This document shows positions 1 to 5,599 of a stretch of DNA of 6,622 bases, in pieces. The stretch is taken from the NCBI GenBank assembly GCA_029557025.1, contig JAKPRU010001151.1, positions 1 through 6,622 of the forward strand. The letters are read 5' to 3'. The notes below the pieces were generated by a model. It was not told the origin of the DNA, did not search any database, and saw only the letters and a program-made list of their open reading frames with translations. The stretch comes from Candidatus Omnitrophota bacterium. GTDB taxonomy: Bacteria > Hinthialibacterota > Hinthialibacteria > Hinthialibacterales > JAKPRU01. Numbering within the stretch: the stretch's first letter is position 1; each line of letters starts with the position of its first letter. Position numbers and translations under genes: made by a program.

Positions 1-37
1 AAAGGACGAAGCCCAAGTGTATGACAAGCAGGAGTGA
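1..37 (+). CDS. 3' end of an upstream WD40-gene paralogue (5' part outside window)
   Basis: Reading from base 2, the codons give KDEAQVYDKQE followed by a TGA stop at 35-37. The complete WD40 gene downstream ends in KGQAQEYDKQE and TGA, so 8 of the last 11 residues match and the final five (YDKQE) are identical. The bases after both stops are also alike. I therefore infer that this is the tail of a second copy of the same gene, lying just upstream in the same orientation. Only 11 codons are visible, so its length, its propeller and whether it is intact cannot be judged. Confidence 0.72.
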   Translation, partial: KDEAQVYDKQE

Positions 38-57
38 GGGTCCCGTAAATCCCTCAC
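34..57 (+). other. Hairpin spanning the stop codon of the upstream paralogue
   Basis: GTGAGGG at 34-40 is a perfect complement of CCCTCAC at 51-57, with a 10-base loop. The TGA stop (35-37) lies inside the left arm. In copy B the equivalent arms are GTGAAGG and CCCTCAC, so one pair is lost. No T-run follows, so this is not a classical intrinsic terminator. It may protect the mRNA end, or it may have no function. Confidence 0.4.
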
Positions 58-80
58 CCGACGATAGAGGACATGTCGGC

Positions 81-112
81 GGAGGTTGGCCGGTTCAATA
101 CTGTCAACCCCC
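81..112 (+). other. G/C-rich hairpin in repeat copy A
   Basis: GGAGGTTGGC (81-90) faces GTCAACCCCC (103-112) across a 12-base loop, with one G-U pair and one A-C mismatch. The same element in copy B (1443-1474) is better paired. The right arm is identical in the two copies and changes fall in the left arm and loop. There is no downstream T-run. This is probably a transcript-end structure duplicated with the gene. Confidence 0.4.
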
Positions 113-122
113 ACCTGACCTC

Positions 123-142
123 CCCTTTCGACAGGCTCAGGG
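123..142 (+). repeat. Extragenic repeat-like motif inserted in copy A
   Basis: The bases CCCTTTCGACAGGCTCAGGG have complementary ends (CCCT and AGGG) and sit in the stretch of copy A that has no counterpart in copy B, where CTCCC runs directly into CCCGATCTTCG. The core TTCGACAGGCTCAGG resembles, from memory, a short sequence (TTCGACAAGCTCAGG-like) scattered between genes in many bacteria and often mistranslated as PFRQAQG or PFDKLRA peptides. The identity as a dispersed repeat is inferred, because only one copy lies in this window. Confidence 0.5.
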
Positions 143-242
143 CGACGCCCGATCTTCGAGGGAGGGGGTCTTGGGACTTCTTTCTGCGGATGTAGGACTC
201 AGTCGGCACGCCCATCAGCGGGACCTATTCGAGAGTCCCTAG

Positions 243-265
243 TGTTGACGAGAATCCGGTGTTTC
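243..265 (+). promoter_or_regulatory. Conserved 23-base block upstream of the WD40 gene, possible promoter element
   Basis: These 23 bases are identical to 1557-1579, although the sequences just before them have diverged strongly between the two repeat copies. The block contains TTGACG (245-250), close to a sigma-70 -35 box, and lies 60 bases upstream of the WD40 start codon at 325. I see no convincing -10 box at 16-18 bases spacing (the best is near 267-273, GAGATTC), so the promoter call is weak. Conservation against a diverged background is the main argument for function. Confidence 0.3.
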
Positions 266-295
266 TGAGATTCGGACAGTAATGAGGCGGACACA

Positions 296-309
296 GGGCA
301 TATTTGCCC
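296..309 (+). promoter_or_regulatory. Small inverted repeat just upstream of the WD40 ribosome binding site
   Basis: GGGCA (296-300) and TGCCC (305-309) are perfect complements around the four bases TATT. The element ends 4 bases before the Shine-Dalgarno sequence. As RNA it would form a short tetraloop hairpin in the leader; as DNA it could be a small operator. The stem is only five pairs, so chance is a real possibility. Confidence 0.3.
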
Positions 310-313
310 GATT

Positions 314-319
314 GGAGGT
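314..319 (+). promoter_or_regulatory. Shine-Dalgarno sequence that fixes the WD40 start
   Basis: GGAGGT is a near-ideal ribosome binding site. It lies five bases before ATG at 325-327. It selects this ATG over the in-frame TTG at 304, which would place the GGAGGT inside the coding sequence and add seven polar residues ahead of the signal peptide. Confidence 0.8.
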
Positions 320-324
320 CAATC

Positions 325-1398
325 ATGAGAACACATTCACGAATTATCAAGGCCTTTCTTCTGAACATACTGGGACTGGCAGCGTCGGTTGTCATTTTCC
401 CGTTTCTTGCTTTATCTCAACAGGTTCAGCCCCTACGCACTTTCTATCATCCATCCGATATTCCGATTTACTCTTCGGCTTTATCACCCGATGGCAAGAT
501 GGTGGCCACGACGAATTGGGGTACAATAATTTGGGATACGAATAGTGGGGAATCGCTAATGACACTGAAGTCTCCGATGCGCACAACGGACCGCGTTGCA
601 TTCTCGCGCGATGGGAAACAGGTTGCGACCGGCGACGATTGGGGACTTGTAAAGATATGGGATTTGTCAACCGGTGAGGTGATTCGGGAGATCGATTTCG
701 ACGGTCCGCAAATCAATCCGCCTGCCTCAGGTCCTATCAGAGGATTGGCATTCTCTCCGACGTCAAAGTACTTGGGAGCCAGTACAGCCAGTCCCGCAGC
801 AGTCAAGGTCTGGGACTTGCAGTCGGGCGAAATGGTTTTCCAAGGTGCAACCAGAGAGCCGGATTATCTTCAATTCCTCCCTGATGAGAGACGGATATTG
901 CTTCGCGATACAATTCAAAACGAAACAGGAGCAAATATTGGCTACCAGGGAGAGTTGTGGGATATCTTCTCGAAAGAGATCGAATTGACATTTGAGGGAA
1001 GTCTGGCCATCCTGACATCGAACGGCAAATTGGTTATGACTTATGACCATGACGATGCAAGTCCTATCTACCGTCTTTTGTGGGATGCAGAGACAGGGAA
1101 ACAACTTCACGTATTTCGTTATGACGGGCGCGCCGTCGCGTTTCCGGCGATTTCCCCCGATGGCAAGATGACTCTTATGTGCGAGTCGAGAAGTGTTACC
1201 TCGCTGATCGACACGCAGACAGATAAGGTGCTGCGAGAATTCGGTAACGTGGGCCAACCTCTGTCGGCGCATCAGGCGTTTTCGGATGACGGGCGGCTGA
1301 TGATTACCGTATATGGGAATACCGTTTACCTGTGGGACATCTCCGACCTGGCGGCAGGGGTAAAGGGGCAAGCGCAAGAGTATGACAAGCAGGAGTGA
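325..1398 (+). CDS. Exported seven-bladed WD40-type beta-propeller protein, function unknown
   Basis: This 357-residue protein begins MRTHSRIIK followed by a hydrophobic stretch at about residues 10-30 that ends LALS-QQ. That is a Sec signal peptide or an uncleaved N-terminal anchor; there is no lipobox cysteine. The rest is one propeller. Blade-closing WD-type motifs lie at 70-71 (IIWD), 112-113 (KIWD), 163-164 (KVWD), 212-213 (ELWD), 253-254 (LLWD), 295-296 (degenerate SLID) and 337-338 (YLWD). SPDG-type turns lie at 54-57, 94-97, 277-280 and 320-323. Seven blades give one closed ring with no room for another domain. The tail YDKQE is shared with the upstream paralogue. WD40 propellers usually act as protein-binding scaffolds; here the site would be the periplasm or cell surface. 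No enzymatic domain is seen and no partner can be named. A non-WD40 propeller of YVTN or PQQ-like type is the main alternative. The gene is convergent with the helicase operon. Confidence 0.88.
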   Translation: MRTHSRIIKAFLLNILGLAASVVIFPFLALSQQVQPLRTFYHPSDIPIYSSALSPDGKMVATTNWGTIIWDTNSGESLMTLKSPMRTTDRVAFSRDGKQVATGDDWGLVKIWDLSTGEVIREIDFDGPQINPPASGPIRGLAFSPTSKYLGASTASPAAVKVWDLQSGEMVFQGATREPDYLQFLPDERRILLRDTIQNETGANIGYQGELWDIFSKEIELTFEGSLAILTSNGKLVMTYDHDDASPIYRLLWDAETGKQLHVFRYDGRAVAFPAISPDGKMTLMCESRSVTSLIDTQTDKVLREFGNVGQPLSAHQAFSDDGRLMITVYGNTVYLWDISDLAAGVKGQAQEYDKQE

Positions 1399-1442
1399 AG
1401 GTTCTGTAGGATCCCTCACCCGAAGACAGAGGACATGTCGGC

Positions 1443-1474
1443 GGGGGTTGGCAGGTTCGATGCTGTCAACCCCC
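1443..1474 (+). other. Strong hairpin after the WD40 gene (repeat copy B)
   Basis: GGGGGTTGGCA (1443-1453) pairs with TGTCAACCCCC (1464-1474): eleven pairs including one G-U, around a 10-base loop. It lies 45 bases after the WD40 stop. No T-run follows. It is conserved, though with weaker pairing, in copy A. A transcript-end or mRNA-stabilising role is likely but unproven. Confidence 0.5.
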
Positions 1475-1479
1475 ACCTC

Positions 1480-1502
1480 CCTCCCCCGATCTTCGGGGGA
1501 GG
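1480..1502. terminator. Perfect 10-bp hairpin between convergent genes, possible bidirectional terminator
   Basis: CCTCCCCCGA (1480-1489) and TCGGGGGAGG (1493-1502) are exact complements around TCT. The stem is very G/C-rich and lies between the convergent WD40 gene (ends 1398) and pcrA (ends 1631), where a shared terminator is expected. Neither strand has a proper T-run after it (AAATACC on the plus strand, GAGGTGG on the minus), so the terminator call rests on position and stem strength alone. In copy A the left arm is interrupted by the inserted motif. Confidence 0.45.
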
Positions 1503-1504
1503 AA

Positions 1505-1545
1505 ATACCGCCCGCTGTTCCGACATCGGCAGCGTCACTCGGTAT
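1505..1545. other. Nested inverted repeat between convergent genes
   Basis: The outer arms are ATACCG (1505-1510) and CGGTAT (1540-1545). Inside them CGCTG (1513-1517) pairs with CAGCG (1530-1534), and CCG (1520-1522) with CGG (1527-1529) around ACAT. It forms a branchless imperfect stem next to the 1480-1502 hairpin. This part has no visible counterpart in copy A. Its role is unknown; it may help end transcription from either side. Confidence 0.35.
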
Positions 1546-1630
1546 GGGGTCCCGGATGTTGACGAGAATCCGGTGTTTCCGTCTATGTATAGCTTTCTTT
1601 TTGAATTACATTCTCATTCTTCGTTATTTC

Positions 1631-3916
1631 TCAACACTCCCCACCCTGAGTTCTCGGTTCTTGATTCTCAATTCTCTCCAGCTTCGCATACGCCTGCACC
1701 AGATTCTTCCTCCCCACATTCTGAAACTCCACCGTAATCTGGCTCTTCGCACCGGTTCCGGTAACCTCCAAGACTACGCCCTGTCCGAATGTCCGATGAT
1801 TCACCCTATCTCCCGGCGCAAATTCCTGCCGCTCCAAAACCGTTGGCCGTTCTTTTTTTTCACGATTTTCCGGACGATTTTTTTTATCTTGTAAACCGTC
1901 CCACAGAGTATCTTCCCGGAAAACAACGGACGAGAGATTCTTCACACAAGACCGGGGGATTTCCTTGAGAAACCGGGACGGGAAATTCTGCTGCGGCGTT
2001 CCGAACAATCTCCGCGTGTAGGCGCGAGTGATAAACAGGCGTTTCTTCGCCCGTGTGATCCCTACATAGCACAGCCTGCGCTCCTCTTCGAGTTCCTCCT
2101 TGCTGTCCTGTGACCGTGCGTGCGGCAACAGGCCCTCTTCCATGCCGGTCAGAAAGACCACCGGAAACTCCAGTCCTTTCGCGCTGTGCAAGGTCATCAT
2201 CACCACACTGTCTTCACGGTCCTTCCGTTCATCCACATCCGATACCAGCGACACCTCTTCCAGGTACGCGACCAGGGTGTCTCTTGCCGTAAGCGTCTCT
2301 CCGAACCGGATCAGAAGTTCTTTTTCAAATCCGGCCGCCGCCGATATCAATTCACCGATATTCTCCCATCGAGACCGATCTTGAATGTCCCGGCTGGAAG
2401 TCAGCATTTCCTCGTAGCCCGAATCCTGAAGAACGCTTTTGATGAACTCCTCGACGCTCAACTTCTGAACGCTCTGCGCCCAGCGCTGGTACATCTGGGC
2501 GAACTGTTTGGCGCTTCTCTTGGCTATAGACGACAGTTCGGTAACCTCTTCCGCCCGCAGGCACGCCCTCAGCACCGAGATATGCTCCATTTCGGCAAAC
2601 TGCACCAGTGTCACCACACTTTGCGCGCCCAGCTTGCGGCGCGGCTCGTTCGCAATGCGAGCAAAGGACGCCGTGTCGTGCGGATTGACCAACAGGCGAA
2701 GATAAGACAGAACATCCTTGATCTCCTTGCGCTCATAGAAACTCAGTCCGCCCACAAGAGTGTATGGAATCTTCTCCCGTCGAAACACATCCTCAAATGA
2801 ACGGGATTGCGCGTTGATCCGATAAAATAAAGCGATATCAGACCACCGGTACTGCCCGGTCTGGTGAAGTTCCTGAACCTGCTGCGCAACCCATTTGGCC
2901 TCCATCGCCTCATCAGGAAGGATCGCGATCCCGATCGCTTCCCCCTTTTCGCTTTCGGTCCAGAGACGTTTGGACCGACGGTTACGGTTTCGCGCTACGA
3001 CCGAATTCGCCGCTTCCAGAATCGTCTTAGTCGAACGATAGTTCTGCTCCAGTGGAATCACTCTCACCTGCCGGGTATCCCGCCCGAATTCCAGAATGTT
3101 CGACAATTGCGCCCCGCGCCAACGGTAAATGGATTGATCGTCATCCCCTACCACGCACAGGTTTCCGTACTTTTCGGCGAGAATATGGGCGATCAGGTAC
3201 TGAGGATGATTCGTATCCTGGTATTCGTCAATCATTACGTGACGAAACCGGGACTGATAATGCTCCCGAACCTCTTCGGATTCCCTCAGAAGCCGGACAC
3301 CGTAAATCAAGAGATCATCAAAGTCCAGCGCATGGTTTTCCTGCAGGATCCGCTCATATTCAGCATACAGGTCCGCAACTTGCTTTCGCATAAAATCTTT
3401 GGCCTGTTCTCGAAACTCTTGCGGCCCGACTAAATGGGCTTTGGCATTGGAGATCATCTGAATCACCACAGTGGGTTTCAAACTTTTAGTTAGACCGGCG
3501 ACGGCGTCCATGGCCCGCCGGATCACCGTCATCTGGTCCGTTCGGTCGAATATGGAAAATCCTTCATCAAGACCGATCTTGTCGGCGTGGCGGCGCAACA
3601 GTCGCGCACAGAGAGAATGGAACGTTGAAATCCAGACCCCCTCCGCCTGGTCCGGAATCAACAGACGGGTCCGTTCACGCATTTCTCCCGCGGCTTTGTT
3701 GGTAAATGTCACCGCCAGGATCTGCCGGGGCGCAATGCCCCGCGCGGCGATCAGGTAGGCGATTCGGTAGGTGATCACCCGCGTCTTCCCGCTCCCCGCT
3801 CCTGCCAGCACCAGCAACGGCCCGTCTCCGTGGACCACCGCCTGCCGTTGTTGTTCATTCAGGTCTTTGAGGATGCGCTCCACTGGCAGGTTTTTTTCGG
3901 CTGAATCCTGCATCAT
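1631..3916 (-). CDS. pcrA: ATP-dependent 3'-5' DNA helicase, PcrA/UvrD family
   Basis: This 761-residue protein carries the full superfamily 1A helicase motif set: Q motif LNEQQRQAV (19-27), Walker A AGAGSGKT (38-45), motif Ib region around ISTFHSL (96-102), Walker B DEYQD (230-234), motif III GDDDQSIYRWRGA (257-269), motif IV LEQNYRS (289-295), motif V LHSAKGLEFPVVF (576-588) and motif VI RLCYVGITRAKKRL (614-627). A charged linker (about 675-695) leads to a C-terminal Tudor-like domain, GDRVNHRTFGQGVV onward (702-747), which in PcrA/UvrD binds RNA polymerase. The family unwinds DNA in nucleotide-excision and mismatch repair, removes recombinase filaments and acts at transcription-replication conflicts. 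Rep is less likely because it lacks this Tudor-type end. The chosen ATG (3916-3914) overlaps the nadK stop as ATGA. The next codon is also ATG (3913) and sits five bases after GGGGAG, so it may be the true start. Both indicate coupling to nadK. Confidence 0.95.
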   Translation of the reverse strand: MMQDSAEKNLPVERILKDLNEQQRQAVVHGDGPLLVLAGAGSGKTRVITYRIAYLIAARGIAPRQILAVTFTNKAAGEMRERTRLLIPDQAEGVWISTFHSLCARLLRRHADKIGLDEGFSIFDRTDQMTVIRRAMDAVAGLTKSLKPTVVIQMISNAKAHLVGPQEFREQAKDFMRKQVADLYAEYERILQENHALDFDDLLIYGVRLLRESEEVREHYQSRFRHVMIDEYQDTNHPQYLIAHILAEKYGNLCVVGDDDQSIYRWRGAQLSNILEFGRDTRQVRVIPLEQNYRSTKTILEAANSVVARNRNRRSKRLWTESEKGEAIGIAILPDEAMEAKWVAQQVQELHQTGQYRWSDIALFYRINAQSRSFEDVFRREKIPYTLVGGLSFYERKEIKDVLSYLRLLVNPHDTASFARIANEPRRKLGAQSVVTLVQFAEMEHISVLRACLRAEEVTELSSIAKRSAKQFAQMYQRWAQSVQKLSVEEFIKSVLQDSGYEEMLTSSRDIQDRSRWENIGELISAAAGFEKELLIRFGETLTARDTLVAYLEEVSLVSDVDERKDREDSVVMMTLHSAKGLEFPVVFLTGMEEGLLPHARSQDSKEELEEERRLCYVGITRAKKRLFITRAYTRRLFGTPQQNFPSRFLKEIPRSCVKNLSSVVFREDTLWDGLQDKKNRPENREKKERPTVLERQEFAPGDRVNHRTFGQGVVLEVTGTGAKSQITVEFQNVGRKNLVQAYAKLERIENQEPRTQGGEC

Positions 3917-4809
3917 GTCTCCCCGAGGTTGAACTTGTATCGAAGAATCTCCGCAAAAGACCGGTCTCGAAAACACACCGTCGGAACGGTGCGACGTGAC
4001 CGACGGAGATGAAGCGTATGGGTGGATGGAAATTGAAACTCCACCTGGCCATCCAATGTCACCATCAGTTCATCCGAGGGGTCCGGAAAACGCAGCGTGA
4101 TCTCTGTCTCGCCGCTGAACACCAGCGGGCGATTAAACAGCGAATGCGGGCATACCGGCGTCACCACCAGCGCCGCCAAGTGCGGCTCTAATATCGGCCC
4201 GCCCGCCGATAACGAGTGCCCTGTTGAGCCGGTCGGGGTCGCCACAATCAGCCCGTCCGCACGGTATGTCAACACCGGATTGCTGCCCCAAGCCAGTGTC
4301 AACTTGAGAAGCCTGCCCGGAACCGCCCGCGAAATCAGCGCCTCATTCAATGCGACATGCTTGAAAACCTCCCCGCCGTTTTCGGATACGACTCGCGCAT
4401 TCACCATGTACCGATTCACAATCCGGTAATTCCCGGCGATCAGGCAATGAATGGCCTCTTCCATCTCATCCACCGTACATTCCGCCAGGAATCCGAAATA
4501 CCCCAGGTTGATCCCCAAAATCGGTTTCCCCATCCCGGCGGTTTCCCGCGCAACACCCAGGATGGTCCCATCCCCGCCGAGGACCACCAGCGCATCACAT
4601 TGCGCATAAACCGCCCGACGGGCCTCATCCACTTCCCTCTCCCCGCTCCGATGCCGTGTCTCCAGCACAGTGACTTTCACGCCCGCTTCCTGAAAAAGCC
4701 GACAGGCTTTCTCACAGGCCGCCGGGGCCATCGGCTTGATCGAATGCACCACAATCCCTGCGTGCGACAGACGCGCCGGTATCTCGTTATTCGGATAAGT
4801 CTGACTCAT
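3913..4809 (-). CDS. nadK: NAD kinase (ATP-NAD kinase)
   Basis: This 298-residue protein has the usual length for bacterial NAD kinase, which phosphorylates NAD to NADP in the cytosol. It shows the family motifs in order: GGDGT (78-82), the NLGYFGFL segment (101-108), NE (155-156), ADGLIVATPTGST (184-196) with SAGGP (201-205), PVCPHSL (218-224) with RPLV (227-230), and LDGQ (252-255). The aspartate of GGDGT and the NE pair match the catalytic and NAD-binding positions known for the family. The usual GSTAYSLSAGGP stretch reads GSTGHSLSAGGP here, so the common tyrosine is histidine. The start lies inside the 3' end of tlyA, overlapping it by 23 bases, and only a weak GAG precedes it. The stop overlaps the helicase start. 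Expression is therefore probably coupled to both neighbours. Confidence 0.95.
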   Translation of the reverse strand: MSQTYPNNEIPARLSHAGIVVHSIKPMAPAACEKACRLFQEAGVKVTVLETRHRSGEREVDEARRAVYAQCDALVVLGGDGTILGVARETAGMGKPILGINLGYFGFLAECTVDEMEEAIHCLIAGNYRIVNRYMVNARVVSENGGEVFKHVALNEALISRAVPGRLLKLTLAWGSNPVLTYRADGLIVATPTGSTGHSLSAGGPILEPHLAALVVTPVCPHSLFNRPLVFSGETEITLRFPDPSDELMVTLDGQVEFQFPSTHTLHLRRSRRTVPTVCFRDRSFAEILRYKFNLGET

Positions 4810-5593
4810 GTGCTCGTTTCACTATCTCCACCACATCCATTTCACTGGGACCGCCGCCCGGCTTCAAATAAGCCAGAAACTCGATATTGCCGTTCTTTCC
4901 ACGTATCGGGGAAGGTTCTATACCCTGCACCGTCCAGGTTTCGCTTGCCCATTCAACAAAACTGTCCAACACACCGCAATGGTCTGCCGGATCACGGACC
5001 ACGCCACCCTTGCCGACCAGCCCCTTTCCGATTTCAAACTGCGGTTTCACCAGTACCATGACCCAACCCTCCGGCGATAGGAATCCCCGAACCGCAGGCA
5101 ACACCAGCCGCGCGGAGATGAAAGAAAGATCCATTGTGACAACCTGGATCGTCTCTTCAAAACTGTCTGCCGTCAGGTATCGCGCGTTCGTTCGGTCCAT
5201 AATCCGCACACGCGGGTCTGTGCGCAGCCTTTCGTGTAACTGCCCCGCCCCCACATCGACTGCGTACACCCACTTCGCTCCATGCTGCAAAAGGCAGTCG
5301 ACAAATCCACCCGTTGATGCCCCCAAATCGGCACACCCGCAGTCCTGAACCGACAGCCCGAACACTTCGAGCGCGCAGGCCAGCTTCTCTCCTCCCCGGC
5401 TCACATATCGCGATGGCTGATACCGGCAACGGACATACGCATCCGAGGCCACCCTTGTTCCCGGCTTGTCGATTGGAACCTCATCCACAAGAATGGCGCC
5501 CCGACGGATCAGCCTCTGGGCTTCGTCTCGGCTTTCCGCAATGCCGAGCTTGGTAACCAGAAGATCCAAACGAGTTCTTGTACTCGAAGACAT
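4787..5593 (-). CDS. tlyA: TlyA-family S4-domain methyltransferase (16S/23S rRNA 2'-O-methyltransferase / putative hemolysin)
   Basis: This 268-residue protein matches the TlyA family in length and layout. An N-terminal S4 RNA-binding domain (about 9-48, LDLLVTKLGIAESRDEAQRL onward) is followed by YVSRGGEKL (63-71), a family hallmark. The methyltransferase domain has the SAM-binding loop DLGASTGGF (89-97), VDVGAG (112-117), MDLSFIS (154-160) and LVKPQFE (181-187). Characterised TlyA proteins methylate ribose 2'-OH groups of 16S and 23S rRNA; hemolytic activity has also been reported for some. The lysine of KPQFE and the aspartate of MDLSF fit the catalytic set of this 2'-O-methyltransferase fold. 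The ATG lies six bases after the stop of the upstream gene with no strong Shine-Dalgarno sequence, suggesting translation by coupling. The 3' end overlaps nadK. Whether the target is one or both rRNAs cannot be told. Confidence 0.93.
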   Translation of the reverse strand: MSSSTRTRLDLLVTKLGIAESRDEAQRLIRRGAILVDEVPIDKPGTRVASDAYVRCRYQPSRYVSRGGEKLACALEVFGLSVQDCGCADLGASTGGFVDCLLQHGAKWVYAVDVGAGQLHERLRTDPRVRIMDRTNARYLTADSFEETIQVVTMDLSFISARLVLPAVRGFLSPEGWVMVLVKPQFEIGKGLVGKGGVVRDPADHCGVLDSFVEWASETWTVQGIEPSPIRGKNGNIEFLAYLKPGGGPSEMDVVEIVKRAHESDLSE

Positions 5594-5599
5594 CGCGGT

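Larger units (their letters stand above)
1..265 (+). repeat. Direct repeat copy A: gene tail plus 3' flank
   Basis: This stretch aligns with 1362-1579. Bases 1-116 match 1362-1478 with about one single-base indel and scattered substitutions (roughly 85-90% identity by eye). Similarity resumes around CCCGATCTTCG (148-158 against 1484-1494). After a diverged middle, the copies end with the same 23-base block, 243-265 and 1557-1579. Copy A is longer, partly because of about 22 extra bases near 126-147. The duplication extends well beyond the stop codon, which fits tandem duplication of a whole gene-plus-flank unit. Confidence 0.8.
1362..1579 (+). repeat. Direct repeat copy B: tail and 3' flank of the WD40 gene
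   Basis: This is the partner of 1-265. It covers the last 11 codons of the WD40 gene, the post-stop sequence, the GGGGGTTGGC hairpin, the CCCGATCTTCG segment and the final 23-base block at 1557-1579. It lacks the roughly 22-base insertion of copy A. Its middle (about 1505-1550) does not visibly align with 160-240. After 1579 the copies part, because the pcrA 3' end lies ahead instead of another WD40 gene. It therefore looks like the right end of a tandem array. Confidence 0.8.

Noticed and set aside
21..242. Plus-strand open frame beginning MTSRSEG, with a look-alike at 1382-1894 beginning MTSRSEG
   Set aside because: Both are the +1 frame over the duplicated gene tail and flank. A single-base indel after the stop breaks frame conservation between copies, no ribosome binding site fits, and the PFRQAQG stretch is a translated extragenic repeat.
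304..324. TTG start for the WD40 protein, adding MPDWRSI
   Set aside because: It puts the GGAGGT ribosome binding site inside the gene and displaces the signal peptide from the N-terminus.
763..1476. 237-codon minus-strand open frame across the WD40 gene
   Set aside because: It lies antisense to a clear seven-blade propeller gene with a strong ribosome binding site, and its translation shows no recognisable domain.
1552..1573. CCGGAT...ATCCGG inverted repeat as a WD40 terminator
   Set aside because: The stem is six pairs with a 10-base loop, there is no clean T-run, and the left arm is not present in copy A; chance is likely.
1..1579. Long terminal repeats of a transposon flanking the WD40 gene
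   Set aside because: The repeated ends contain the tail of the gene itself, so tandem gene duplication explains them; there is no transposase, no terminal inverted repeat and no target-site duplication.
1853..1885. Two T8 runs on the plus strand, possible terminator tails
   Set aside because: They encode lysine-rich codons of the pcrA linker on the minus strand and no stem precedes them on the plus strand.
2120..2800. Long plus-strand frames antisense to pcrA (also 2864-3433)
   Set aside because: They are shadows of a helicase with all its motifs intact on the other strand; their translations have biased composition and no domain.
3917..3976. Upstream extension of pcrA adding MFSRPVFCGDSSIQVQPRGD
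   Set aside because: It would overlap nadK by 64 bases, the added residues do not resemble a helicase N-terminus, and GGGGAG followed by the ATGATG pair marks a better start.
4357..5061. Plus-strand frame of 234 codons across nadK and tlyA
   Set aside because: It is antisense to two well-supported genes, rich in Pro, His and Arg as expected of a shadow frame, with no motif.
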